Source: Oscillospiraceae bacterium
Lineage (GTDB): Bacteria; Bacillota; Clostridia; Oscillospirales; Acutalibacteraceae
Direction of reading: 5' to 3'
NCBI GenBank assembly: GCA_910574935.1
Contig: CAJTCU010000002.1
Coordinates: forward strand, 388,156 to 452,155
Length of the DNA stretch: 64,000 nt
A program made the position numbers and the translations under genes. Positions 42,091 to 51,113 of this stretch are shown one piece after another. How positions within the stretch are numbered: position 1 is the stretch's first letter; every line of letters begins with the position of its first letter. The notes under the pieces are model-generated. The model saw only the letters and a list, made by a program, of their open reading frames with translations. It searched no databases and had not been told where the DNA came from.

Positions 42091-43928
42091 CCCGTAAGCC
42101 CCGGATACGCAAGTACCCGGTGACAGATTACCAGCGCAAAGCCCTCCAGAGCCTCATGCCCCCGGAGGACTTAACTGTATCTGAATGGGCCGAGAAGTAC
42201 CGTATGCTGGACAGTAAAACCAGCGCCCTCCCTGGCCCCTGGCGCAATGAGATGACGCCGTACCTTGTGGGCATCATGGATGCGATGCTGGACTACGAAA
42301 CAGAGGAAATCGTGCTGTGCAAGTCGGCCCAGCTGGGCGGCACGGAGGCTATCCTCAACGCCCTGGGCTATATCATTCAGCAGGACCCCTTGCCAACATT
42401 GGTGGTGTATCCTTCGGATGTGCTTGCCGAGAGTATATCGAAAAATCGGATCGTGCCGATGGTAATGGCCTCGCCTTCTTTGCGAGAGCGGTACCGGGCA
42501 ACGGAAAGCAAAAAGCTGGAATTGCAGTTTGATGGGATGTATCTCAGTTTGGAAGGGTCAAATTCCGCTTCCGGCTTATCCAGCAAGGCTGTCCGTTTCT
42601 TATTCTTGGACGAGGTGGATAAGTACCCTGGGGCCAGCGCCAAAGAATCAGACCCCATCTCCCTAGCAAGGGAACGCACTAAAACTTTTCAAAACAGCAA
42701 AAAGATTTTAATGCTTAGCACCCCCACGATTACCACCGGTCATATTTGGAAAGCCCTGCAGAACTGCGACATCGAGAAACACTACTTTGTGCCCTGTCCC
42801 CACTGCGGGGAGATGATAGAGTTTAAGTGGGCAAACCTCAAGTTTCCCAACGATGAGGGCATGAGCTACGTTGACCGGGCGGAGTTGGCGGTGTACGCCT
42901 GCCCGGAGTGCGGCGGGGTTATCACCGACCAGCACAAGGGGCAGATGCTCCGGCTGGGGGAGTGGCGGGTGGTCAAGCAAAACAGCCCCCACGGAAAGAG
43001 GGTGGGTTTCTGGATCAACACCTTTTACTCCCCCTTCGTGCGGTTCGCGGATATCGCCAAAGAATACTTCAAGAGCCGCCACGACCCGGAATCCCACCAG
43101 AACTTCATCAACTCCTGGATGGCGGAGCCCTGGGAGGATACCGCCCTCAAGACCGACGCCGACCTGGTGCTGGAGCGCCAGACCCATGTGCCTGAGCTGG
43201 TGGTTCCCGCCTGGGCCAAGCGGCTTACTGCCGGGGTGGACGTGCAAAAGACCTGTGTGTATTGGACCATCCGGGCCTGGGGCAGCTACATCACCTCTCA
43301 GAACATCGCCCACGGTCAGGCGCTGAGCCTTGCGGATGTGGAGCATGTCATGAATCTGCAGTACCAGCGCGAGGACGGAGGAACCCCAATGGTGGTCAAC
43401 CTGTGCCTGGTCGACAGTGGCTATGATACCGATATGGTATATGACTTCTGCTCGGAAAACTCTGAGTGGGCCCTGCCCAGCAAGGGCGCAAGCGGGGCCA
43501 TGAACGACCACTACCGCATCACCCAGGTGAACAAGCCCACCAGCCGGGCCCACGGTATGCAGTTGGTAATAGTGAATACCGGGCTGTACAAGGATATGAT
43601 AGCGGGCCGGATGCACAAGAAAAACACGGACAAGGGCAGCTGGATGGTTTATCAGGGCTGCGACCGGGAGTATGCCGAACAGGTGACTGCCGAACACAAG
43701 GTGAACGTGCGCTCCGGGAGAAAGAACGTGCTGACCTGGGTGCAGAAAAGTTCCCACGGTGACAACCACTATCTGGACTGCGAGGTGTATTCCGCCGCGG
43801 CGGCGGATATTTTAGGCGTCCGGGAACTGTATCTGGAGGAGATCGCCCAGGCCCAGGCCCAGGCCCCGGCCCCACCCGAACCTGCCCCGGAGGAAGAATG
43901 GATAAAGACCCATGAGAACTGGATATAG
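42087..43928 (+). CDS. Phage terminase large subunit, GpA family
   Basis: A 613-residue packaging motor of the lambda GpA/TerL type. LCKSAQLGGTEAILNALGYI is the Walker A region, FLFLDEVDKYPGA is Walker B, LMLSTPTITTGHIWKALQNC is the coupling motif. A zinc-binding pair (CPHCGEMIEF...CPECGGVI) follows, then the C-terminal nuclease part (GVDVQKTCVYWTIRAWG). About 42400-42740 is less GC-rich than the rest. The gene looks full length and intact. Confidence 0.95.
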   Translation: MTRKPRIRKYPVTDYQRKALQSLMPPEDLTVSEWAEKYRMLDSKTSALPGPWRNEMTPYLVGIMDAMLDYETEEIVLCKSAQLGGTEAILNALGYIIQQDPLPTLVVYPSDVLAESISKNRIVPMVMASPSLRERYRATESKKLELQFDGMYLSLEGSNSASGLSSKAVRFLFLDEVDKYPGASAKESDPISLARERTKTFQNSKKILMLSTPTITTGHIWKALQNCDIEKHYFVPCPHCGEMIEFKWANLKFPNDEGMSYVDRAELAVYACPECGGVITDQHKGQMLRLGEWRVVKQNSPHGKRVGFWINTFYSPFVRFADIAKEYFKSRHDPESHQNFINSWMAEPWEDTALKTDADLVLERQTHVPELVVPAWAKRLTAGVDVQKTCVYWTIRAWGSYITSQNIAHGQALSLADVEHVMNLQYQREDGGTPMVVNLCLVDSGYDTDMVYDFCSENSEWALPSKGASGAMNDHYRITQVNKPTSRAHGMQLVIVNTGLYKDMIAGRMHKKNTDKGSWMVYQGCDREYAEQVTAEHKVNVRSGRKNVLTWVQKSSHGDNHYLDCEVYSAAAADILGVRELYLEEIAQAQAQAPAPPEPAPEEEWIKTHENWI

Positions 43929-43941
43929 GGAGGAATGCCAT

Positions 43942-44097
43942 ATGAACGGAAGCCTGGAAATTCATGTAAATTTGACCGGGAGATCGAAATTAGAACACAT
44001 CTGTGAATTTATCGACTGCTTGCTGGAGAAATATCCTCAAGCAAAAATTATTGTCGACTTAGCTCCGGGAAGTTCGGGGAGGAATTCATATGTCTGA
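43942..44097 (+). CDS. Small phage protein
   Basis: ATG 43942 after GGAGGAATGCCAT encodes 51 residues (MNGSLEIHVNLTGRSKLEHI ...). No family recognised. It overlaps the next gene by 8 bp, in the interval between terminase and head-joining genes. Confidence 0.6.
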   Translation: MNGSLEIHVNLTGRSKLEHICEFIDCLLEKYPQAKIIVDLAPGSSGRNSYV

Positions 44098-44341
44098 GAA
44101 TAACGAGGGCGCCGCCATCAACCTGGAAACCTTCTCCAACCGGGAACTGCTCTCCCATGTGGACGCCGCCATACAAAACATCCTGGTGGGTGGGCAGAGC
44201 TACAAGCTGGGGAGCCGGAGCCTGACCCGCGCCGACCTGGGGCTTCTGCGGCAGATGCGAAATGAGCTGCTGGCCCAGGAGAATGCCGGGGACGGGTGTC
44301 TGCTGCCGGGGACTGTGGCCGCATTTTTTGAGGGAAGATAG
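44090..44341 (+). CDS. gpW/DUF6148-like head-joining protein
   Basis: An 83-residue protein: NLETFSNRELLSHVDAAIQN, then GGQSYKLGSRSLTRADLGLL. The hydrophobic helix, short strand (SYKLGSRSLTRA) and helix match the small gpW-like head-tail joining family. It lies between the terminase and the portal, as expected. A terminator-like hairpin (44343-44373) follows, separating it from hicAB. Confidence 0.68.
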   Translation: MSENNEGAAINLETFSNRELLSHVDAAIQNILVGGQSYKLGSRSLTRADLGLLRQMRNELLAQENAGDGCLLPGTVAAFFEGR

Positions 44342-44342
44342 A

Positions 44343-44373
44343 AAGCCGGACAGCTTGTAGCTGCCCGGCTCTT
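44343..44373. terminator. Hairpin between gpW-like gene and hicB
   Basis: AGCCGGACAGCT-TGT-AGCTGCCCGGCT followed by CTTGCTT. It lies between convergent genes. Confidence 0.6.
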
Positions 44374-44375
44374 GC

Positions 44376-44753
44376 TTACGCTTGAATTTTTGTGATGAGC
44401 GCTTCCTGCAAAACCTGGGAGAAGTTGACGCCCATCGCTGTAGCCCGGTCGTTGAGCCAGGAGGGAATGGTGAGTGTCTTTTTTACGGCCTTCGTTTCTT
44501 TGTACTGGTCGATAGTGCAGGCCACCAACGAGGTGAAGCCTTCATCCGGGGTGATAGCCCCTATGTCGGAAGGTTGTGCAAGCGGTTTGCCCTGCTCCAG
44601 CAGAGTGAGCACATAAGCGGCTAACGCCTCCTGGGCCTCGGCCATCGTCTCGGGGAGGGTGTCGCCGAAGCTCTGGCAGCCGGGCAGGTCGGGGAACTCC
44701 ACCCAATAGGCGTTATCTTCTTGATGAAAAACAGCGGGATAGACAAACATCAT
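44376..44753 (-). CDS. hicB: HicB-type antitoxin
   Basis: A 125-residue antitoxin. The N-terminal HicB fold reads YPAVFHQEDNAYWVEFPDLP GCQSFGDT, and the C-terminal ribbon-helix-helix KTLTIPSWLNDRATAMGVNF SQVLQEALI binds DNA for autoregulation. The 25-bp gap to hicA, which is upstream, and the shared direction make a standard operon. It is encoded against the surrounding phage operon. Confidence 0.9.
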   Translation of the reverse strand: MMFVYPAVFHQEDNAYWVEFPDLPGCQSFGDTLPETMAEAQEALAAYVLTLLEQGKPLAQPSDIGAITPDEGFTSLVACTIDQYKETKAVKKTLTIPSWLNDRATAMGVNFSQVLQEALITKIQA

Positions 44754-44778
44754 ACAAGATACCTCCTTAAAGGAGGGG

Positions 44779-44955
44779 CTATTTAAGCCCCGTGTCCTTT
44801 AGTATTTTGTTTAGCAAGCCTGTGGGAACATCTTTGCCGTGGATGGGGAGCACCGTGGTGTCCTCTCCCTTTTGAAGAACATGGTGGCTGCCGTGTATTC
44901 TGACCACTTCCCAGCCGTTTTTCTTCAGAAGTTTCAGCAGGTCTTTGTCTTTCAT
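44779..44955 (-). CDS. hicA: HicA-type mRNA interferase toxin
   Basis: ATG 44955 (after GGAGGGAAGAAC) encodes 58 residues: MKDKDLLKLLKKNGWEVVRI, GSHHVLQKGEDTTVLPIHGK. The double-stranded-RNA-binding fold with the catalytic His in GSHH is visible. HicA cuts mRNA unless bound by HicB. The pair is a moron inside the prophage head operon and may stabilise it (inference). Confidence 0.92.
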   Translation of the reverse strand: MKDKDLLKLLKKNGWEVVRIHGSHHVLQKGEDTTVLPIHGKDVPTGLLNKILKDTGLK

Positions 44956-45034
44956 GTTCTTCCCTCCTTGCAAGATTATTATAACACGTGCAACACGTAT
45001 TATCAATACTTTTCCGAAAAAAGTTGGTGATAAA

Positions 45035-47347
45035 ATGAACATAATCGACCAAGTTGTAAGCTGGTTCAGCCCCCAGCGCGGGTTTGCCCGGCAGGCGTGG
45101 CGGGATGCGCTCCGGCATTACGACGCGGGGGACGATTCCCGGCTCAACGCCAACTGGCGGGCTATCAACACCAGCGCCGAACAGACCGACCGCTACAGCC
45201 GGGACACGGTACGCGCCAGAGCCCGCGACCTGGAACGCAACTCGGATATGCTCAACGGGGTGATGGGGGCCTTCGTCCGCAATGTGGTGGGCGGGGGCTT
45301 TACTTTGCAGGCGGAGACCGGCAAGCCGGAGCTGAACCACGAGATAGAGAAGCTCTGGGCCCAGTGGTGCAAAAAGCGCAACTGCGATGTTACCGGGACA
45401 CAGAGCCTCAGTCAGATGCTCCGCATGGCTGTACGCCGGAAAAAGGTAGACGGCGGTATGCTGTTCGTCAAGCGGTACACCGGGGACGGTCTGCTTCCCT
45501 TCAAGCTCCAGGCGATGGAGGTGGATGAGCTGGACGGCAGCACCATCGTGGCAAAGCATAAGGGCAACCGCGTGTGTGGCGGCTTCGAGTATACCCCATA
45601 CAATAAGCCCGTGGGCTACTGGTTCCGGCAGTATTCCATCGACGGCATCACGTCCCCGGAGCCGGTGTATGTGGAGGCAAAGGACGTTATCTTCTATTTC
45701 TCCAAGCGCCGCCCCTCCCAGCTCCGGGAGATGAGCGACATGACCCAGACCCTGACCCGCATAAGGGACGCCAACGAATTCATGGTGTCGGAGGATGTGA
45801 AGCATCGGGTACAGGCCAGCATCGCTCTGGCTGTGAAGAAGGTGAACCCCACAGGGGTGGGGCGAACCAGTGGGAGCCTGGGCAAAACCTACTCCCGGCA
45901 GATGTTTACCTCCGGCATGGTCACAGAGTTAAATGCTGGAGATGAAATCCAATTGATTAACCCCCAGGGCCAGGCCACCGATGCCGCTACCTACGTTAAG
46001 CTGCTCCAGCGGCTGGTGTCCTCCGGCCAGGGCTTGAGCTATGAGGCGGTGGCCCGTGACATGAGCGGCAGCACCTACAGCTCCACCCGGCAGAATCTCA
46101 TCGAGGACGGCATGACCTATGCGGATGAAGTGGAACTGCTGGTGGAGGTCATCGATGAGATATACGAAACCTTCGTCATTTCGGCAATGCTGGCGGGGAA
46201 AATTTCTGCCCCGGATTTCTGGGATCAGAAAGAAATGTATTTCGCCCACAAGTGGGTAAAGCCGCCCAAACCGTGGATCGATCCGGCAAAGGAGGCCGCA
46301 GCCACGAAAACCGCCATGCAGAGCGGGGCCAAGACCTTCAAGCAGGTGGCGGCAGAGAACGGCGCCGATTGGCGGGATCAGATAGATGATATCGCGGAGG
46401 TCTTAAAATACGCCCAGAGGCAGTACCTGACTCCCACGGCGACATTCCCCGCCATTTTGGACAACGCCATCGAAAAGGCGTATGTCACCGGCCATAAGCA
46501 AGTGGCGGTCACCTTTGACCAGTGGACGAAGAAAGGCACCCTCTCTGACTTCAAGGTCCACGATAACAACTACCTGGCCGGGCCCATCGGCGACTTTGTG
46601 GAGGTCCCCGAGGGCGGCGAGCTGAAGAACGACCGGCCCACCGACGCCAAGCTGCCTACCCGCAGGCTCAAGACCTACGGCAAGCAGTTCACTCTCAGCC
46701 GCCAGACTTTCATCAACGATGATATCGGCCTGGTGACCAGCCTGCCCGCCCGCTATGCCGCGGCGGCCCGGCGCACCATCAATCGCCAGTGCTATGAGAT
46801 CCTCATGAAGAATCCCAAGATCTACGATGACAAGGCGCTGTTCAGCGCGGACCACAAGAACCTGCTCAAGACCGGTACCGGCATCACCAAAGAGGCCGTG
46901 CAGGCCATGATCATGGCCATCTCCACCTAGAAAGACCAGTTCAAGCAGGCCATCACCATCCGGCCCGCCATGCTGGTGCTGCCTGTGGGCATGGGCTTCG
47001 ACCTGTTCACCCTGTTCAACTCTCCCACCATCCAGACTACGGACAACACCCAGGCGGTGAACCCCCTGTACCGTTACGGCCTGCGGCAGGTGGAGGATCC
47101 GGAGATCAACCGGCTGGCCGAGGATGGCGTGGCCCCCTGGTTCATGCTGGGGGCCACTGAGGACACTGCTTTCATTGAGGTGGACTACCTCAACGGTCAG
47201 GAGGTCCCCAGTATCCGCCGCATGGAAACCGCCGGCCAGCTGGGCTTTGTGTGGGACATCTACCTGGATTGGGGCATTCAGGTCATGGACTACCGAGGCG
47301 CTGTGAAGAACCCCGGCATCAAGATCGAGAACACGCTTCTGGCGTAA
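45035..47347 (+). pseudogene. Portal-major capsid fusion formed by deletion, with an in-frame TAG
   Basis: ATG 45035 (after AAAAAAGTTGGTGATAAA) starts a lambda-gpB-type portal: WFSPQRGFARQAWRDALRHY, RARDLERNSDMLNGVMGAFV, FISAMLAGKISAPDFWDQKE-like end. At about codon 455-465 it changes abruptly to a Mu gpT/MCP-like sequence (TATFPAILDNAIEKAYVTGH, EVPEGGELKNDRP, KTYGKQFTLSRQTFINDDIG). The protease, scaffold and capsid N-terminus usually between them are missing. A TAG (46928-46930) sits where Q is expected (ST-Q-KDQFKQAI). The frame then continues to TAA 47345-47347. Confidence 0.85.
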
Positions 47348-47369
47348 GCGGAAAGAGAGGTAAATCAAT

Positions 47370-47735
47370 ATGGCAACTACGAAATAGGCCGCTAAGGCCA
47401 ATGTGACCGCTGAATACATCCAAAAGGGCGAGGCCCTGGACTACAGGAACGCCACAGACACCGCTATCCCCTGTGACACGGTAGTGTCCGTGGGCGGCAG
47501 GATAGGCATTACAGGCGGCGAGACCAAGCCCGGCGAGCTGGGCTCCCTGCACATGGTGGGTGTGTTCAAGCTGCCTAAGACCGGCACGGACGCTATCGCA
47601 ATGGGCACGGCAGTCCACTTTGACGGAGCAGGCATCACTGCCACAGCGGCGGAGGGTACGACCACCCCGGCGGGCTATGCCGCGGCCCCCAGCGAGGCCA
47701 GCGATAAGTTTGTGCTGGTGAAGCTGCCGGGATGA
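47370..47735 (+). pseudogene. DUF2190-like capsid decoration protein with TAG at codon 6
   Basis: ATG 47370 follows GAGAGGTAAATCAAT. It reads MATTK, then TAG (47385-47387), then AAKANVTAEYIQKGEALDYR and VVSVGGRIGITGGETKPGEL to TGA 47735. The downstream frame has the DUF2190 pattern of capsid cement proteins (DTAIPCDTVVSVGGRIGI). The expected residue at the TAG is probably Q. Re-initiation downstream would need another start; GTG 47403 is in frame but lacks a ribosome site. Confidence 0.78.
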
Positions 47736-48067
47736 GGGAGCTGAGTTTTAAGGACACCCTCAAGAATGACGTCAAGGCGGTGTTCCTGAACCTGGCTGAG
47801 TTTGGGGAGCCCCATGTGGTCAATGGCCGCAAGATGCTGGCGGTCCTGGACGATATGGAGCACATCGAGCGGGAGAAGCGCATGAAGTCCAATATGGACG
47901 GTGTGTATGCGCACCAGCTCCTGCTCTATGTAGCCGCTGAGGATTTCGGCGAATTCCCGCCCCAGGGCGTTCTGATCAAGCTGGACGGGAAACAGTATCA
48001 GGTGGCGGACGCCACAAATGAATGCGGCGTCTACGCCATCACACTGGAGGCGAACAGAAGCCGATGA
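47732..48067 (+). CDS. Phage head-tail joining/stopper protein
   Basis: A 111-residue protein with ATGA overlap to the decoration gene. It reads FKDTLKNDVKAVFLNLAEFG, HVVNGRKMLAVLDDMEHIER and LIKLDGKQYQVADATNECGV. The size, the position after the capsid genes and the beta-rich C-terminus fit a head-tail stopper. No enzymatic motif is present. Confidence 0.65.
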   Translation: MRELSFKDTLKNDVKAVFLNLAEFGEPHVVNGRKMLAVLDDMEHIEREKRMKSNMDGVYAHQLLLYVAAEDFGEFPPQGVLIKLDGKQYQVADATNECGVYAITLEANRSR

Positions 48068-48663
48068 TAGATATAGATGTAACAGTATCCGGCGTTGAGG
48101 ATGTAGAACACCGGCTGGGAAAAATGAAAGACCAGGCCCCGAAGGTGCTGCGCAGCGCCATCAATAGCACGGCGGTGGAGGCCCGGAAGCTGCTGGCCCA
48201 GGAGGCCCAGAGCCGGTACACGGTGAAAAACCCCGGCTTTAACTCCGCGGCCAAGATACGCCGGGCCACAGTGAGCAATCTGGTGGCCACCATCCAGGCG
48301 GGCGGCAAGCGGCTGGACATCCCCCGGTTCCATGTCACCCGGCCCAGGAGCCACAAGAAAGGCGCTCCCGGCGCAAAGGCTGAGGTAGTGGTCGGCGGCG
48401 GGCTAAAGGAGATCCGCGGCTCAAGCGGCATCAAGGCGTTCTCCTCCACTGTTCCGTCCGGGAAAAGCCGCACCAAGCAGATCCTCCAGCGGCAGGGCGC
48501 GGCCCGGTACCCGGTGCAGGTGCTGCACTCGGTGTCGGTGCCCAAAATGCTGGAGATGGTGTATGAGGGCAGGGGCGCAGCTAAGCGGGCCCTGAAGCCT
48601 GAGATCCAGAAAATCTACAGCCAGAAGGTGAATCAGAAAATCAGGGAGCTGATGGGTAAATGA
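48064..48663 (+). CDS. Minor tail protein Z (GPZ)-like tail completion protein
   Basis: A 199-residue basic protein: DVTVSGVEDVEHRLGKMKDQ, VLRSAINSTAVEARKLLAQE and NQKIRELMGK. The N-terminal pattern, the basic middle (PRSHKKGAPGAKAEV) and the C-terminal helix fit the lambda gpZ/GPZ tail-completion family. It is overlapped by 4 bp on both sides, as in a tight late operon. Confidence 0.75.
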   Translation: MIDIDVTVSGVEDVEHRLGKMKDQAPKVLRSAINSTAVEARKLLAQEAQSRYTVKNPGFNSAAKIRRATVSNLVATIQAGGKRLDIPRFHVTRPRSHKKGAPGAKAEVVVGGGLKEIRGSSGIKAFSSTVPSGKSRTKQILQRQGAARYPVQVLHSVSVPKMLEMVYEGRGAAKRALKPEIQKIYSQKVNQKIRELMGK

Positions 48664-49214
48664 CAGTCCGCGCATTGCGAAAGGCTGTGGCCGCCGACCT
48701 GGAGGCCTTGTTCAGGAATGACTTTTTCAAGACCCCGGAAACGGCCCCGGAGGAAGAATGGCCCGAATGGCTGAAGGAGCTGCCCCAGCCTGTGCCCGAC
48801 TGGCACCTGCACCGTATGGCGGCCCCCAAAGCCTATGAACAGTATCTCCCCCTTAAGACGATGGACAACGGATCCATTGACCCCGAGGCGGAGGATCCCT
48901 TCCCTTATATCATCGTCCGGGCGGACAAGGGCGGTGTAGAGGGGCCCACAGCGGCCCACAAGGCCGATGTGATCCTGCTCATTGGGATATTTGACGACGA
49001 CCCCAAAAACCAGGGCCATGAGGCCGTTCTGGAGATCATCGAGCGCATCCAGATGCACTACCAGGAAACGCCCCTCCTCGCCGGGCAGTTCGTGTGCCAG
49101 GATCCCTTTGAGTGGGCGCTTCAGGAGGAAGAAAGCTACCCTTACTATTTCGGGGCCTGCCAGCTGACCTTTGCGATGCAGGCTCCCAGAGCGAAATGGA
49201 GTGATTTAGTGTGA
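48660..49214 (+). CDS. Tail terminator-like phage protein
   Basis: A 184-residue protein with DFFKTPETAPEEEWPEWLKE, YIIVRADKGGVEGPTAAHKA and HEAVLEIIERIQMHYQETPL. The fold pattern (helix, long linker, strands, helix) is that of tail terminator/completion proteins. It lies between gpZ-like and sheath genes. Function comes from position and pattern. Confidence 0.6.
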   Translation: MTVRALRKAVAADLEALFRNDFFKTPETAPEEEWPEWLKELPQPVPDWHLHRMAAPKAYEQYLPLKTMDNGSIDPEAEDPFPYIIVRADKGGVEGPTAAHKADVILLIGIFDDDPKNQGHEAVLEIIERIQMHYQETPLLAGQFVCQDPFEWALQEEESYPYYFGACQLTFAMQAPRAKWSDLV

Positions 49215-49516
49215 CCAAAAAGGAAGCCGTAAAGACGGCGGAAAAGGCCGCAAAGAAAACCAAGACCGTGTACATCGGCCCCACCATTACCGGCGTGGCT
49301 GCAAGGAACACGGTGTACGACGACCTGCCGGAGGAACTGAATAAGGTGGTAAAGGCCCTGCCGTACATGGCGGGGCTTTGCATTCCTTTTTCCGGGCTTG
49401 GCAAGGCCATGACGCAGATCCAGCGGCAGGCGGGCAGCAGCTATACCCTGTTCTGCAAGGCGCAGGAGGACAGCGCCAAGATTCAGAAAATCGTCCAGGA
49501 AAGTGAGGGAGAGTAA
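49211..49516 (+). CDS. Small phage structural protein
   Basis: A 101-residue basic protein: TVYIGPTITGVAARNTVYDD LPEELNKV, followed by a C-terminal helix. This gene type commonly precedes the sheath gene in Clostridial contractile-tail phages, but I cannot assign a function. It starts with GTG inside the previous stop (4-bp overlap). The start of the sheath gene follows 3 bp after its stop. Confidence 0.55.
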   Translation: MTKKEAVKTAEKAAKKTKTVYIGPTITGVAARNTVYDDLPEELNKVVKALPYMAGLCIPFSGLGKAMTQIQRQAGSSYTLFCKAQEDSAKIQKIVQESEGE

Positions 49517-49519
49517 GCA

Positions 49520-51007
49520 ATGGCGTTTCAGCATGGCGTAAGGGTGCAGGAACAGGCCACAAGCCTGGTGGCCCCTATTCTGGGGACTGCCGGACTGCAG
49601 GTGGTGTTCGGTACCGCACCTGTCAATCTGGCGGAGGATCCCTACTCCGTCACCAACACCCCGGTGATCGCCTACTCCTGGGCGGAGGCGGTGAAGAAGC
49701 TGGGGTACAGTCAGGAACTGAATGCGCTGGGGCATCACAAGTATACCCTGTGCGAAGCCATGTACGCCAGCTTCAAGCTGGCGGCGGTGGCCCCGGTGAT
49801 TTTCGTGAACGTCCTGGACCCCAAGACCCATAAGAAGAAAAACGACCCCCAGACCGTCACTGTGGAGGACATGGAGGCGCTGGTACCTCTGACCGGCATC
49901 CTGCTGGACACGGTCAAGATCAAGGCCGTATCCGGCGAGGGGGACGCGGCTGCGGAAACCGACCTGGCCCCGGACGTGGACTACATTCTCTCCTTTGACG
50001 ATGACGGCCAGCTGGCGGTGAGCCTTACCCCGGCAGGGGCGGGCGCCGCTGCGGCCACTCTCAAGGTGGAGTGTACCTCCATCGACCCGGACGCCGTGGA
50101 TCAGTGGGACATCATCGGGGCAAGCGCCTCCGGTGGTGAAAAGGGCCTGGAGGTGCTCCGGCAGGTGTATCCCCGGTTTGGTATGACTCCCGGCCTGCTG
50201 CTGGCCCCCGGCTGGAGCCACATCCCGGACGTAGGCATCGCTCTGGCGGCCAAATGTGTGGAGATCAACGGCTACTTCTCCTGCGAGGGATTCATTGACA
50301 TCGACAGCACCTCTGAGGGCTGCACCTCTTACGATAAGGTGAAGATGTCCAAAGAAGCGGCAGGGTGTACTTCTATCCATATCATGGCCCTGTGGCCCTG
50401 CATTGAGGTGGGCTCCCAGCGGTTCTGGTACTCCGCCATAATGGCCGCTGTGACCGCCCAGCTGGACGCCAGCAACGATGACGTGCCGAACCTTTCCCCG
50501 TCCAACAAGCTCATCGGCGCCACCGGGACGGTGCTGGCGGATGGGACCGAGGTCATTCTGGACCAGCTCCAGGGGAACGCGGTGAACAGCTTCGGCGTGA
50601 CTACGGCCATCAATAACAACGGCTGGAAAACCTGGGGCAACCGTACAGCGGCCTATCCGGCCAACTCCGACCCCAAAGATATGTGGTTCTGCTGCCGCCG
50701 GTTCTTCAGCTGGTGGGGCAACAGCTTCATCCTGACCTACGCCCAGAAGGTGGACGACCCCGCCGACCCCCGGCTGATTCAGGCCATTGTGGACACGGAG
50801 AATATCCGGGGCGGGGCCTATGTGGCCCAGGGGAAGTGCGCGGCGGCCTATATTGAGTTCAACGCCGAGGAAAACGCGGTGACGGACCTGATCAACGGCA
50901 AGCCCACCTTCCACCAGCACCTGGCTCCCTATGTGCCGGCGGAGGACATTCTGAACATTCTGGAATTTGACCCCGACGCTCTCAGCGCGGCTCTGACTGG
51001 AGGTTGA
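49520..51007 (+). CDS. Contractile tail sheath protein
   Basis: A 495-residue sheath protein of the phage_sheath family. N-terminal: FQHGVRVQEQATSLVAPILG TAGLQVVFG. C-terminal: NSFILTYAQKVDDPADPRLI QAIVDTENIRGGAYVAQGKC and a final beta-insertion arm (GKPTFHQHLAPYVPAEDILN). The sheath contracts to drive the tube through the envelope. It is intact and directly upstream of the tube gene, from which it is separated by hairpin element E6. Confidence 0.93.
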   Translation: MAFQHGVRVQEQATSLVAPILGTAGLQVVFGTAPVNLAEDPYSVTNTPVIAYSWAEAVKKLGYSQELNALGHHKYTLCEAMYASFKLAAVAPVIFVNVLDPKTHKKKNDPQTVTVEDMEALVPLTGILLDTVKIKAVSGEGDAAAETDLAPDVDYILSFDDDGQLAVSLTPAGAGAAAATLKVECTSIDPDAVDQWDIIGASASGGEKGLEVLRQVYPRFGMTPGLLLAPGWSHIPDVGIALAAKCVEINGYFSCEGFIDIDSTSEGCTSYDKVKMSKEAAGCTSIHIMALWPCIEVGSQRFWYSAIMAAVTAQLDASNDDVPNLSPSNKLIGATGTVLADGTEVILDQLQGNAVNSFGVTTAINNNGWKTWGNRTAAYPANSDPKDMWFCCRRFFSWWGNSFILTYAQKVDDPADPRLIQAIVDTENIRGGAYVAQGKCAAAYIEFNAEENAVTDLINGKPTFHQHLAPYVPAEDILNILEFDPDALSAALTGG

Positions 51008-51012
51008 TAAGA

Positions 51013-51095
51013 TTGAAAAATAAATTTTTCAACTTAATGAGTTTTGCTTTGCGGTTTGAAAAACCGCAATCCCGCTATGCGGGACCGCAAAACTC
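51013..51095 (+). repeat. Double-hairpin mini-element E6 between sheath and tube genes
   Basis: Hairpin A: TTGAAAAA-TAAA-TTTTTCAA (51013-51032). Linker CTTAATGAG. Hairpin B: GAGTTTTGC (51039-51047) pairs with GCAAAACTC (51087-51095), enclosing GCGGTTT...AAACCGC and CCCGC-TAT-GCGGG. The tube gene's GGAAAGGATGAATTGAA ribosome site follows at once. Confidence 0.82.
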
Positions 51096-51113
51096 TGGAA
51101 AGGATGAATTGAA

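Noticed and set aside
42087..43928. TnsC/other transposition ATPase reading for the terminase
   Set aside because: The zinc pair, nuclease part and position between TerS-like and portal genes fit GpA terminase fully.
49145..50920. Long minus-strand ORF (591 codons) opposite the sheath gene
   Set aside because: It lies antisense to a clearly coding sheath gene, has no ribosome site and its composition is the expected shadow of GC-rich codons. The same holds for long antisense frames at 40145-41239, 42708-43769, 46403-47419 and 57327-58163.
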